DNA from: Bradyrhizobium amphicarpaeae
GTDB lineage: Bacteria > Pseudomonadota > Alphaproteobacteria > Rhizobiales > Xanthobacteraceae
Direction: 5' to 3'
DNA length: 64,000 nucleotides
NCBI RefSeq assembly: GCF_002266435.3
Contig: NZ_CP029426.2
Coordinates: forward strand, 2,696,001 to 2,760,000
Position numbers and translations under genes: made by a program. Positions 27,157 to 42,100 of the stretch are shown here, piece after piece; position 1 is the stretch's first letter; each line of letters begins with the position of its first letter. Under the pieces are notes generated by a model. The model did no database searches, was not told the origin of the DNA, and worked only from the letters and a program-made list of their open reading frames with translations.

Positions 27157-30100
27157 ATGCCCGGACCGTCCGCGGCGCGGGACAATGACGAACCGACGAC
27201 GCTGCGCCGGCTGGCGCGGTTTCGTTCGATGTCGCTGCTGTGTGCGATGCAGATGGTGTTCCTGCCGGTCTACGGCGTCCGCGTTCAGGCGCAGACGGCG
27301 AACGTGATCGTTCCCGATGGACGGACTGGAACGAGCCTCCAGACCTCCGGCAGCGTCACCAACGTCACGACGTCGACGGTCTCGGGCAACAACGCCTTCA
27401 ACTCGTTCTCGCAATTCAGCGTCGGGCAGGGCAACACCGTCAATCTGCAACTGCCGACGGGCACGCAAAACCTCGTCAACATCGTTCGCGACGCGCCGGT
27501 CTACGTCAACGGCACGCTGAACTCCTACATGAACGGCTCGATCGGCGGCAACGTCTACTTCGCCGATCCCAAGGGGTTCGTGGTCGGCCGCAGCGGCGTG
27601 GTCAATGTCGGGAGCCTCAACGTCTCGACGCCGACGCGTGAGTTCACCGACAGCCTGATCGGTCCGGGAGGTGCGATCAACGGCACGGCCGTCGGCAATC
27701 TGATGGCGGGCTCGTTCCCGGTCTCGCCGGACGGCAACATCCGCATCTATGGCCGGGTCAATGCCCAGGATGGCGTTCGCCTGACCGGACAGAACGTTTT
27801 TGTCGGCGGCGCGACCCAGCGCGACATCGCCAATCTCGACCACGCCGCGAAGTTCGCGGCATCCGTGAATTCCAAGGGGCTGCGCAGCGCCAGCGCGATC
27901 ACCGTCAGCAACGGTTCGATCCATATCGGCGCCGTCAACAATGCGCGCGTCAACGGTCGGCTGACCGCACGCAGCAAGTCCTCGACGCCGAGCAACATCA
28001 CTGTGCAGGCCGGCAACAATATCGAGGTCGGCAAGAACGCCCGGCTGAACATTGCCAGTAAGACCGGCGATGCCGGCGAGATCCGTCTGAAGGCGGCGCA
28101 AAATCTGACCGTGACGGGCGGGGCAAGGTTCAACGCGAGCGCAAAGATCGGCAATGCGGGCCTCGTCGATTTCAGCGCGAATGGCGTCATCGATATCGGC
28201 CAGGGCATCAAGGTCGATCTTGGCGCGGCTAACGGCAAGGCCGGCACGCTGCTGATCGATCCGACGGATCTCGTCGTTGGTGATGCCGCTCAGGGCGATA
28301 TCGGCGTGACGCTGTCGAACAGCTCGGTCGCGGCGGCGATCAACGGGCTCAGCGCCGGCGCCACCTACCTTATCCAGGCAGACAACTCGGTCACGCTGGC
28401 GGCCCACGCGGTGGTCGATACCCGTCGTCTCGATGCCAATGGTTATTCGACGGGCAATGCCAACGACATCCGGATAGAGGCGCGGATAATCGATATCCAG
28501 AACGGTGCGCAAATTCTCGCGCAGGCCGTCAACTCCGCCAGCACGCATTACACCAGCGGCAATGTGACGCTCGCGGCGACGGCGAGCGACAGCAAGCTGT
28601 CCGGCCAAGCCACTGCGACCTCGGGAATTGCGGTCGACGGCCGGATCACCGGCGGTGACATCACGATCGCATCGGTCTCGACGGCGTCGTCCAGCTTCAC
28701 GAGCTCGGTCCCTGGCCTCTTTACGCTGGTGGGCACCACGCTCGCGGCCTCGATGCTCGGCATCAACGGCGGCTACGTGGCCGCGAGCGCCACCGCGACG
28801 GTCAATATCAACGGCAACGCCAACATCAACGGCACCGGCAACGTCTCCATCGCCTCGCATGGTTCGGAGACCGCGCAGGATCCGGCGATTGCGAGCACCT
28901 TGATCGGCGGCTCGCCGATCGGCGCCGCCGCTGTCGTCGGCAAGATCGACGGCAATGTCAGCACCAATGTTGCCTCCGGCGCCACGATCAACGCAGGCGG
29001 CAACCTCGGCATCCACGCCATCAACGATGCAAATTTGGCCGTCACCGCGGTCGCAGCGACCTCCAGCGCGCAATTCGTCGAGACGGTGGCCTATTCCACC
29101 GGTTCGGTCTCGACCACGGCCAATGTCGCGACCGGCGCGAACCTTGCCGTCGGCACCGTGAATGCATCCGGCAACTCGCTGACAGTGCGGGCGATCAACA
29201 ACAACTCGTTCTCGACCGGCGCCACGTCGGTTGCGCTGAGCACGCCGACCGCCAGCGGTGGTGTTGGCGGGGCGCTTGCGATCAGCGACGTCACCACGTC
29301 CGCAACCGCGAAGCTCGGCTCGTCGCTGGGCACTAGCGCGTCGTCGCGGATGAACGGCTCAGTTCTGGTCGAGGCGACCTCGAACACGACGAGCAACTCG
29401 ACCATGGCGTCGACCATTGTCGGCACGCCGGCCCTGGTCGGCGCGATCCAGGAGTTTTTGGTCTCCAGCCCCAGCCTGACGGGGATGATGGCTCAGCAGA
29501 TGGTCTCGCTGATGCCGGTGAACTTCAATTTCAAGGCCGCCGGTGCGCTGTCGCTGGCCAACAGCACTGAAAACGCGACGGCATCGATCGGCCAGAATCC
29601 GAGCGGCGGCGCGCCGAGCCTTTATGTCAGCGGCAACGTCGCGGTCGTTAGCACTCTCATCGATCGGGGCGTGCGCAGCAATGCGACGGCTTCCGCGATC
29701 ACCAAGGACGTTACCAGCGGCGAGGGCGTCGCGATCAGCGCGGCGGTCGCCTGGGGCAATTTCAACCACAATTCCAACGCCTATATCGGCAGCGGCACCA
29801 CCGTCAACGCGGCCAACATCGCCGTTGACGCCACCACCTCGATGCCGATCACCAATACCTGGCTGAAGTGGGACGGACTGACAGAGGTCCTCGGCCATCT
29901 CAACGGCAATCTCGGCGTTGGCGGCAATATCCTGACGAGCTATGCCAACGCTACTGCCGACGCTGGCGACACGATCGGCCTCGCCGGCTCGATGAACCAT
30001 TTCGTCGTCAACAACAACACGACGGCCTGGGTGGCCGGCAGCGCCAGTCTGACCGCGACTTGCACCACCGCGGCCTGCGGCAGCAGCTGGTCCGCGACGG

Positions 30101-33100
30101 TCAACAACGGTGACGTCCATACCTACGACACCAGCATCCAGATCGCGGCGACCACGACCATGGCGTCGATCGACGCGGCCGGCAATGTCGGCACGCTCGG
30201 CTTCCTGTTCGGCAACACCTCGGGCGGATCGTCCGTGGGCGGAGCGCTCAATCTCGTCCAGTTCAACACCAACACCATTGCGGGCGTTTCCGACCGCGCG
30301 ACGCTGCGCGCGGCGGACGACATCGCCGTCAACGCGATCACCTCCGACCAGTTCGTCGCTGTCGCACCCTCGTCCGGCAAGGCGGCGGGCGCGCTGGCGC
30401 TGAACGGCATCACGTCGCTCGGTTTCCTGAACAATACGACCCACGCGTCGATCTCAAGCCAGGCCACCGTCTATGCACCGACCGTCGGCATCCTGGCGCA
30501 GCAGGACCTGTCGGTCGTGACCCTGTCCGGCGCGATGAGCTTTAACGGCAGCGGCGGTTCGGCGGTCGGGTTGTCGGTCGCCTATCTGGGCGCAAATACC
30601 GACACCTCCGCCTATATCGGCGACAACCATTCCGATATCCGGCCCGGCGTGTTCAGCTCCAACGATCCATTCGCCGGCACCAGTGGCGGGAGCGGAGCGG
30701 TCAACGTCGACAACCTGACGCTCAGCGCGACCACCTCGGGGCGCATCACCGCGGCCGCCGTCGCGGCCGCGGTCTCCGACCCGGCGTCGTCGAGCTTCTC
30801 CGACAAGGCCGAAGCTGCCGGCGCGGCCTCGACCGGAGGGGCCGGGGGCGTGGCGACGGCCGCAAGCAAGATCGGTTCGACCTCTGGATCGAGCACCAGC
30901 GGCTTCAGCCTCGATCTCGCCGGCAGCTCGTCGGTGAGCGACGTCTCGCTCGGCACCAGCGCCTATATCCGGAACACGACGGTCAACAAATACACCACGG
31001 CGAGCGCTGTCACGACCAATACGATCGTTCAAGCGCTCAACGACACCATGCTCAACAATGGGTCCGGCTCGGCGGCGCTCAATCTGGCCGGAGCGTCCGC
31101 CACCGGGGCTGCGATCGGCGGCGCGATCGCATCGGCGATGTCGAACAACGCGACGCTCGCCTATATCTACGGCACCACCATGAACGACCAAAGTTTGGTG
31201 ACGGTGCAAGCGCTAAATGGCGGCTCGGAAACCGTCGTTGCTCTTGGCGTGGCGGGATCGAGATCCAATTCGGCGTCGCTGTCGGCCTCGGTCGGCATCA
31301 TCACCGACAGCGCCAACGCCTATATCGAGAGCTCGACGATCACGGGGCAGGCGACCGGCGTCAACCGGGCGCTCGAGGTCGACGCCTACCAGACGACGAA
31401 CATCGCGATCGGCGGCGGCTCGCTCTATCTATCGGGCGGCCAGGTCGGCGTCGGCATCGGGCTGACCTATGCGTCGATTGCCGATCCCACGGGGGGCAAT
31501 GCCACCGACGCGCACATCCGTACCTCCGCCCTCTCGAACTACGACACCCTGCTGGTGATGGCCGACAGCGCCAGCGTGATTGCGGCCGGTGCGGCCTCGG
31601 GCGGGGGAGGGGCCAGCGCCAACGGACTTGCCGGCGCGATCGTCGTCAACGAGATCTCGCCCACCACGACCGCCTACATCAACAGCGGCGCGACGGTGAC
31701 CATCAACGTCGGACGCGTGACGGTGCTGGCGGACAGCGGCGCCGTGTCGGCGCTCGACACCGCGCTCGGAAACCTCGTCAAGAAGTCGAACAACAACCAT
31801 CTCGCCTCGGACACCTGCACGGTCGCCGGCGGCACGGGCGGGCAGAATTGCATCGACTTCAGCGCGGCCGCGCTCAACGACGGTGCGGGCAACGGGCCGG
31901 GTGCCAGCATCATCTCCGTTGCGGGCATGATCCAGGCCGGCAAGAACAATGTTGGGGCGTCGCTGGTGTACGACACCATCGCGACGACGCATTCGGCCTA
32001 TATCGCCAACGTGCTGCTGACGGCGGGCGTCAACGGCAATGTCAGCGTGAGTGCGGTCGATTCCTCGAAGATCCAGTCGGTCACGATCGGCTTTGGCCTG
32101 GCGACCGGGCAGTTTGCGGGCGTCGGCGGCACGACGATCAGCAGCATCGCCAATACCGTTTCGGCGGCCATCGGCAACAACCTTTCGAGCGCGTCGCAAT
32201 CGGCCATCACGGCCAAGAGCATTCTGGTGACGGCGACCGACAATTCCAGCATCACCGGGACCGCCGCCGTCGCAGGCGCCTCGACGCAGGGCAGCGCCGC
32301 GGGTCTGGCGCTCGTCAACAGCAGCATCGCCAACAATGTCAGCGCCGGGGTGACCGGCTCCAAGCTGACCGCCTCGGGCAGTGTCGCGGTCGGCGCGAAC
32401 TCGAACGCTGTCATCTCGACCGTCGCGGTCGGTATCGCGATGTCCTCGCAGGTCGGTCTCGCTGGCTCGGTCGCCACCAATCTGATGGGAACCAACGTCA
32501 CCGCCAGCATCACGGCGGCCGGCACCAACGGTATCAACGGCGCCGACGTCACCGCCACCAACAATGTCGGGGTGATCGCCGGCAACAACGACAAGGCAGC
32601 CGTGTTCGCCGGCGCCGTCTCGATCAGCAAGGGCGCGGCCGGTGGCGCCGGCTCGCTGGTGACCAATCAGATCACCGGCACCACCGCGGCCTATATCACC
32701 GGGGCGAACACCAAGGTCGACGCGCTCGGCACCAGCACCACCGATACGCTGTCGGTGAACAACGGCACGCTCGTGCATGCCTTCGATCTCGGCGCGGCCC
32801 AGGCGCCGACCGACACCACGCCCGACCTTTCCGAGAACCAGGATGTTCTGCGTGGGCTCGGCGTGGTCGCGAGCTCGCACCAGGCGGTCGTGACCAACGT
32901 CGCTTCGGTCGCCGCCAGCAGCGGCATCGCCATCATGATCAACCCCATCACCAACGTGATGAGCGGAGCGACGCGGGCCTATATCGACGGCGCGGCGATC
33001 GACACGCGCCTGACGTCGTCGACCCTCAAGCCGCAGATCGAGGTCGCCGCCTCGAGCTTCTCCTATTCCGGAGCGTTCGGAGCCGGCGTCGCCTATGGCA

Positions 33101-36100
33101 GCACCGGCGGGGGCGGTGCGACGATCGTCTCGACGACGATGTCGCGCGAGACCTTCGCCACCATCACCAATGCCACGGTCGGCGGCATCCGGTCGTCAAG
33201 CGCGACGGTCGGTGCCGTCACCGTGAAGGCCAATGCCGAACAGGATGCGTCTTCGATCGCGATCGGCTTCAACACCGGCTCGGTCGGGTTGAACGTCTTC
33301 CAGGCGACGACGGAAGCCTATGTCGACGGGGGCGCGCTGACGGCGTCGTCGCTGACGGTGAACGCCAACAACACCACGGGCATCTTCTCCGCGAACGGCT
33401 CCGGCGCCTATGGCAGCCAGGCCGCGATCGGCGCGGCATTCCTGGTCCAGGTCTCCTCGAACCGGACCGAGGCCTATGTCGGCGACGAGTTCCACTATCA
33501 GGGCAATGGTGCCGCACACACGACCGCGCTCAATCTGAGCGGGGCGCTCGACGTCGAGGCCAACACCAAGAATCGCTTCGAGGCCTATGCGATCGGCGGT
33601 GCGCTCTCGACCGGAACGGCGGCGATCGCGGGCATGGCGAACATCGAGATCGCCAGCAACACCACCATCGCCGGCGTGTATGACACCACGCTGCAATCGG
33701 TGACAGGCGGTGCGGCGGGTGCGGTCACTATCAACGCGACCGAGGACGTGGCGATCAAGGAGATCGCAGGTGCGCTCGCGGTCGGCGCCAGCGGGGCTGG
33801 CGTCGGTGTCGGCGCCGCCGCCAACGTGATCTCGTTCAAGAGCCAGACCATCGCCGAGAGCCGCAACAGCAACTTGAATTCGTCCGGTGCGATCAATGTC
33901 GCCGCGCTCAGCACCAAGGAAGTGCTGTCCTACGCGGTCACCGCCGGCATCGGCGGCAGCGTCGGCATCGGCGCGACCGTCGGCGTCATCATCATCGGCA
34001 CGAACACAGCCGATACCGACACCCAGGGTCAGCAGACCGGCCAGCTCAATCAGGGCAACAACGGCACGATTGCGGCGGTGAACGCCAGAACCAGCACCAC
34101 GCATGGCGGCGACGCCGTCGGAAGCGGGACGGCCGGCAATCCGAGCAATGCCAATGCCACCTCGACCTACGACGTCAGCGGCGTCCTGAGCGGCGGCAAC
34201 GACGCCGTCGTCGCGCAGATCGCCGGCGGCAACGTCATCGGCACGCAGGTCAATGTCACCGCGACCAGCGCAAACGCGGCCAAGATGTATCTGCTCGGCG
34301 CCGGTTTCGCGAAGAATGTCGGCATCGGGGCCGGCATCGGCTACACCAGCGTCAACAGCACCGTGCTCGCCAATTTGAGCGATTACGGGCGCGACGGCTC
34401 CGGCAATTTGGTGGCCGCCGATACGCCTCTGACGGTCTCGGCGACCGCGGTCAATGTCGCGGCGGTCGTCAAGGACGCCAGCACCGGACCTTACGCCGGC
34501 AAGACCATCGACACCGAGGCGATCGCCGGCGGCGCGGCGCTCTATTTCGGCGCCCAGGCCTCCGTGGCGGTCGGCAATGTCAACAATTCCGTGGTCGCCA
34601 TGCTCGGGGGCCAGATCACCGGTACGGGCGCCGCCGCCGTCATGGCGCTGGATTCGTCGAGCCAGGTCGTCTTCACCGGCGGCGCTAGCGCCGGTGCCGT
34701 GGCGGTCGGCGCATCGGTCGCAACGGCGAGCCGAAACAGCTCGGTCGCAGCGCGTGTCCTGAACGGCGCCACCGTCAGCACCTCGACATTGGCGGTTGGA
34801 GCCGCGGGTGCGGGCACAATGAGCACGACCGCAACCGCTCTCGGCGGCGGTATCGTTGCCGGCGTCGGCGCGGATGCAGAGGCCCACGAAGACTCGGGCG
34901 TGCTCGCCGAGATCGGATCCGGCGCCTCGATCGCGACCTCCGCGACCGGTGTCGGCACGCTGGTGACGGCGTCAATCACGCCCAATCTGTCGAGCGAGGC
35001 GATTGGCGTCTCGGTCGGTGGCGGTGCCGTCGGTATCGCGATCGCGCAGTCGACCGTCGGAGCCACCGTGACTGCCGATGTCGGCGACAACGCTATTTTC
35101 TCCGGCGGCGCGCTCGGCGTGACCGCGATGGCGCTCGTCCCGATCATCGGTACGCAGAGCAATGCCGACGGAACCACGACGACAATCTATGGCACCACGA
35201 CCTGGGCCAAGGCGCTCGCCGGCGGCGGCGGTTCGCTGATCGGCGCACAGGGCAGCTTGGCGAGGGCATCGGAGAACGCGACCGTCAACGCGTATGGCGG
35301 AACCGGGATCCGGCTTCCCAACGCCGACGTGGCCATCGCTGCCGAGAACGACAGCGCCCAATACGCCGAGGCGACCGGTCTTTCCAGCGGATTCCTGGCA
35401 CTGGGCGCGACCGTGGCGCAGACGTCGTCGAACGCGCACACCTATGCCTATCTGGGCGCACCTGCCGACATGGATACGCTGAACCATGCCGACTACACCG
35501 GCATCCTCCAGATCACCGCCACCGGCAGGGACACCAACGTTTCCAACGCGACGGTCGGGGCGGGCGGCACCTATGCCGGTGCGGCGGCGGTCGCCACCAC
35601 CAGTTCGACCGCGGTCACCAATGCGCGGTTCGACGGCGGCTCGACCGACGACACGCTCTATTTCGGCGGTCTCAGCGTCAAGGCCACGCACACCACGAAT
35701 TATGCGGCCAACGGCGATGCCTACCAGGCGTCCACGGCCGGCGTCTCGGGCGGCAGCGCGCGGAACGACGTCACCTCGACCACCACGGCCGAGATCGGAA
35801 CGCATCTGATCATCAATACCGATGGCGGCAATATCGTCGTCATCTCCAACGACATCGTGAACCAGGCCGGCGGCGGCGCACGTTCGGGCTCCGGCGGTAC
35901 GTTCGCAGGGGCGGCTGCGCTGAGCGAATCCTTCGTCACCCAGAACGTCACCACCAATATCGGCGCCGGGACGATCCTGAGCCTCAACGGCGATCCGCGC
36001 ACGGCGACGGGCGTGATCGACATCGAGGCCTACAACACGCTGAACACGGTGGACACGGCAAGTCTTGCCACCGCCGCCTTCTTCGCCGGCGGGGGTGCCG

Positions 36101-39100
36101 AGTCCAACATGACGGCGAACGCGACGCTCGCGGTCAACATCCATGCCCGCGAGCTGTTCAGCGTCGGCAAGATCTTCGTCGGCACGGCGGCGAAAATGTC
36201 GGCTTCCAACTATGCCAATGCCAGCCTCTATGGCGCGATCGCCGGCGTCGGCGCCAGCACCAATAGCTGGGTCCATGCGGACCAGGAGGTCACCGTCGAC
36301 AGCGGCACGACGATCCAGGCCTGGCGCGACATCAATATCTTCGCCGGCATGTCGGGCGATACCATCACGTTCAGCAGCATTCAGGCCACTGCGACGACCG
36401 TCGTCTACAACAACACCGCCATTCCGATCTCGGCTCTCTACCGCGGCACGGCCAATGCCGGCGGCGACAGCAGCCTGACGCTCTCCGACGGCTCGCGCGT
36501 GCTTGGCGTCCGCGACATCTATCTGGGCGCGACGCAAGGGCAGGTCACCGCCACCGGCAACGGCAGCAATTACAATCCGTATCTGGACATCTTCAGCGCC
36601 AAGAACAGCGACAATCACAGCCACACCAGCGGAACCGGTGATGTCGCGCTCAATGGCCTGGTGGTGGCGGGCATCAACAACGACCTGACCATCCTGATCG
36701 AGCTCGGTGCAAGCGCGCCGACCCTGAGCACGACGAGCCCGTATTCGTCGCTGTCATCCACGCTCGAATACGTCGCCGACGTCGATCATTTCAGCCCGGT
36801 GAAAAGCTGGAACCATCAGACGGTGCAGTACACCATCGTCGGCGGCTTCAATCCCTACCAGAACATCGTCGACCAACTCGCCACCCTGACCGGCCTGACT
36901 GATACGCAGGTCCGGACCCAGCTCGCGACGTCGACGAACGCGCATCCCGCCACGATGGCTCCGTCGGGCGCCGATCCGACCCGTGACATCCAGCGCCAGA
37001 TCAACGCGTTGATCCAGCAGGCGCCTTATACCTCCGACGCCGGCGGCAACGCCTTCGCGTTCGGCGACATGCTGGTGTCCGCGGGCAATGTCTCGATCCT
37101 GGCGCAGAAGCTGACCGGGAACAGTCTCGCCGGTCACACAGCGCCGTCCGTCACCGCACTGAGTTCGCCAAAGATCAAGGTCGAGAACCGCGGCCTCGAC
37201 TTCATGGACTTCGCCAACCTGACCGTCACCAACGTGACCGGCGGCAACATCACCTACCGCCAGATCGACCATGTCGACCCGGATTCGCATTCCAACGTGA
37301 CCTTCACCGCCACGCCGAGCGCGACGCCGATCATCGACATCTCGGCGAGTTACAACCGCGTGGATCCCAGCACCGGGCTCGGCGTCGACGACAATGGAAA
37401 CCAGCTGACCCGCAAGCCCGACATCTATTTCGACGGCATCGTCACCAACGAGAACGGCCTCCTCAAGATCACCAGCCAGCTCGGCAGCGTCGTCGCGTCG
37501 CAGTCGCTCAATGCAGCGACCATCCAGATGGTGGCGCCCAACGGCTCGTTCATCTTCCTCGGCGGCATCGGCAGCTTCTACAACTCCAACCACGACGTCA
37601 CCTCGCAATGGGCCGGTGTCGAGTACAAGCCGGCCGACAACGACACGCTGACGGCGGTGATGGCGGCGGCGACCTATCTCGGCGCCTATGGCGACTACGC
37701 GACCAGCCCGCATATCGGCGCAGGCGGCAATCACCCGTATTTCTATTACTGCTGCGTCGACGGCAATACCGGCGTTCAGCAAACGGCCGCCAACAGCACG
37801 GTCTTCACGGCCCGCATGCTGATGACATATTATGACGGCTTGTCGCTCTATTCGGCGATCTTCCTGCCGATGGGCAACGGCACGCCCAACGGAGGCGGCG
37901 GCAGCGTCGGCAGCACCGCCACGCTCGCGGCAATGGAAGGCCCGACGGTCCAGCCGATCTCAACTGCGCCGTGGGAGAGAAATACCTATGCCGGCCAGGG
38001 CGTCTTCAGCAACACGACCCACGATTACACCACGACCTCGACGGATGCCCAGGGCAACACCGTCACCACCAACCACACGGCGACGTACTACTCGCCGTTC
38101 AATTGCTCGGGATGCTCGGCCTATTTCCAGGTCGTCAATATCCAGAACGACGTGATCACGCCAAGAACTGCGAGCACGAACGCGAGCACGAACTGGGCGT
38201 CCACGACGCCTTCGGGGTTCCAGAACCCTGCGAATGCGCCCTTCATCCTCGGTCAGGCGATCATCATCTCGGCGGGGGTCATCAACGTCAACGGCCTGAT
38301 CCAGAGCGGCACGAGCAGCAATTACTCGGTCGATATCGGTGGCGGGGTGCTGTCCGCCGTCAACGACCTCAAGTCCCGCAACAACGGAGCCGACTTCCTC
38401 CAGGCCCAGGCCAATGCGCGGAACGGCAGCTATTACGACATCACGGCGGCTGCGACGACGCAGGTCTCCAGCGATATCAAGATCGGCGTGAAGTACAATG
38501 CACTCACCGACCAGATCATGGTGAACGGCGTGGTGCAGGGCTCGGGCGGCTACGTCTATCTGAACGGCAAGATCATCTCGACCTCGACCGACGGCACCGC
38601 TCAGGGCACGATCGCGGTCAAGGGTGGCGCCGGGTCGATCACGGTCAACAACACGACCGGGCTCCAGCTCGTCACCAACACCATCAACACCGGCGTCAGC
38701 GCGCCGAGCGTGATCCAGATCGTCGATCAGCTGCAGCAGCAGACGACGTGGTACGTCTACAATCCGTCCGCGTCGGGCGGCCAGCAGGTGTCGACGTATC
38801 GGACGAATGGCGTCAATGCGAGCCAGTTCACCGACTCGATGCTGGCCGGCCTCAGCGGCACGGCAGGCATCCAGTACGCCGTGAAGCCAAACATGTACTA
38901 CCAGTGGGTCGATACGGCGACGCTGGATCGTCCGACCACCAGCACGCAGTTCGACTATGGCTGGCACTACACGCCGAACGCGTCCGGAGACAACTGGACC
39001 CGCACCGTCAGCCTGGTCGAGAACGTGATGCAGGCCACCGGCGGTGGCGGCAACACCGGCCAATTACAGACCGCCAACTTTCAGGAAGTCGTCACCGCGA

Positions 39101-42100
39101 CCGGCAGCTATCATAACGCCGGCTACAACACGTCGGCCGGCCTGTGCTGCGGTGCGGACGCACATTTCGACTGGTTTCAGCAGATCTACGATCACCTGAC
39201 CCTGACGCTGACCAACACGGTCAAGGCGTCGAATCCGATCAACATCCAGTTCAGCGGCGGGGGCGTCAGCACCGTCAATGTCAGTTCGAACTCCGGCATC
39301 GTCATCAACGGCCCGATCAACAACCTGTCCGGTGATACGACTGTGCGGGCCATCGGCGTCAATTCCGCCATCACGTCCGGTCCGAGCGCCAACAACCCGA
39401 TGATCTCGGGCAAGAACGTGACGCTGCAGGGCGATGGTGGCATTGGTTCGCTCGGTGCGAACGGCGTTCCGGTTCAAGTGCAGGTCTATGGCGGCAATCT
39501 GACCGCCACCTCGATTGATCGCGACATCGCGGTCGCGGCTGTCGGCTCGCTCTCGATCAACCAGGTCGCCGTCGCCTCGGGTGTCTCCGGCCGTGCGCCG
39601 CAGGGCAGCGTCTCCATCTCGGCAACCGGTGACATCAACTCGGCTGGTGCTTATGACGCCGCCACCCCCGTCGTGATCGGCAAGAATATCGAGATCGACT
39701 CCAGCGCCGGCGCGATCGGCGCCACGAGCAGCGTCGTCAATGGTGCGACCACGCTGACCAACATCAAGCCGCTGGTGATCCAGGCGACGGGCACGACGCA
39801 GTCCGACGGCACCGTCGATGGCGGCGTTCTCGACAGCGCTTCGGCCGGCGGCACTTATATCGTCCAGTCCAAGGGCGATTTGCGGATCGGCACGATCCAG
39901 TCGACCGGCGGTCCGGTCTTCCTGGCGGCGGCCGGTTCCGACGGCAACCAGGCCAGCATCCTGAACGGCCGTGCGACCGTTGGTATCTCCGCCGCGGAAA
40001 GCGCGCATCTCCAGCAGGTCTGGGACAACCTCAATTTGCTCAACGGCAACCCGGCCACAGCCGCCGTCAACAGCTACCAGTCCATGGTGACGGCGGCCTA
40101 CAACGACTACTTCCAGCTCAAGAACATCGCCTTTGCCAACGACACCTACAACCCGACCTCGGTAGGCCTGACGGTGCTGCGGGCGCAGGTGGCTGCCAAG
40201 CTCGGCATCGACCCGGCGAACGTCTCGACAACACAAATGAAGGTCGAGGCCACGACCAGGTTCCTGAAGGATCAGTTCCTGCTCGGCAAGATCTCGACGG
40301 CTGAGCTCCAGAGCGGGTTGACGACGTTGCTCGGAAGCGCTCCTGCGGATGCGCTGGGGACGGTGTTCGGCAGCACGCTGTCGTCGGGCCTGTTCACCAG
40401 TCTGTTCCAGGGCGTGGCGGCGGCCGATCAGCGCCTGCCGACCAACGCTGCGCTGCAGGCGGCGCTGAACAGCTATAGCGCGAGCTACAACTACACGCTC
40501 GCGTCGACCGAGCGGGTCTACAGCATCATCACCGCGGGCTCGAACTGGACGCACGACCAGCTCGCCTACACGGTCTCTTCGTCCGCCATCGGCGCAACGC
40601 CGCCGCCGATCGACGACAACGTCATGGCCAATATCAGCGCCAACCAGATCATGCTCTACGCGCCGCGCGGCTCGGTCGGCAATTCGGCCGCGCCCCAAAT
40701 GTTCTCGTTCACAAGCGCCGATTCCTCGACGCTGTCGAATGAGCAGAAGGCATTGCTCGCGTCGGCCGGCCCCGGCCAACTCACGGTCAGCGCGACCACG
40801 GACCCGACCACCCATGTCACGACCTATACGGTCAGCCTGTCGCAGCAGAACCTCGTCGTCGTCGACAACCCGATCGCGATTTCGGCCAAGGCGCTGTCCA
40901 ATGTCTATCTCGGCAGCAAGAACGGCCTCACGCTCGGCGGCGTCACCGCGAACTACGGCCCGATCGCTGCGGCGCAGGCCGACGGCATCGCGGTGACCGG
41001 CCGCGGCGACGTCAAGCTCCACGCGGTGAACGGCATCACCGCCGGCGTGGCCGGCGTGCCCGTGATCTCCGGCGACATTGCCAACCTGACCCTGATCGCC
41101 GAGCACGGCAATATCGGTGCCCCGTCGGGAACGGCCGGAAGCAACCCCGCGACCAACCCGAACGCGCTCCAGATCGCCTTCGCCGATCCGTCCAACGATC
41201 AGCTCGACCAGGTCTCGTCGGGGCAGGGCATCTATATCAGGCAGACCACCGGCGATCTCGTCCTCGGCAACATCGCCGCCGGCAACGATATCCAACTGGC
41301 CGCGGCCGGCAGCATCTACGCCGAAGCCGGCTTTACCGACCGGTCGGCAATCCACATTCTGGGCTCGGACCTCGACCTGCGCGCCGGCGGCAGCATCGGC
41401 TTCAACGGCTCGACGTTCCAGCCGCTGCAGGTGAACATCTCCGGCGCGGTTACAGGCTCTGCGGTCGGCGATCTCAGCATCCTCGCGGTGACGGGCGATC
41501 TCGCGGTCGGCACGAGCGGTCCCTATGGCGCGCTGACGGCCGGCGGCGCGTTGACGCTGAACGTGGCGCGCGGCGCACTCACCATCAACACTGGCATCAC
41601 CAGTGACGGCCTGATGCAGCTGCTCGCCAACCGCGGCATCACCTTCGCGGCCGGCACCAGCGCGGCGCCGGTGGTCGCGACCAGCAGCTCGGAAGGCGTG
41701 ACGCTGGTGGCTTCCACCCTGTCGATGGGCGCCTATTCGGCCATCAATGCGGCCGGGTTGATCTCGGTGACCACCACGGCCGATGCGACGATCGGCCAGC
41801 TGAATTCGTCGCTATCCTACGCGGCCGCCTCGAACACCCCGTCGATCATCGTCACCGCCGGCGGTGTCGCCTCGCTTGGCGCGATCATCGACAATGGCGA
41901 CGGCCAGACCAAGTTCATCGCCTCCGGCGCGGGCGCGGAGCTCTCGCTGAGCGCATCGAACGGTATCGGCAACGCGGCCGGCCGGTTCAACCTCAGTGCC
42001 GCGCGTCTGTCGGCGAGCGCGGGCGCCGGCGACATCTACGTCAATGTTCTCACCGACACCGAGGTGAGCTTGCTGTCCGCGGTGAAGGGAAGCGTGGACA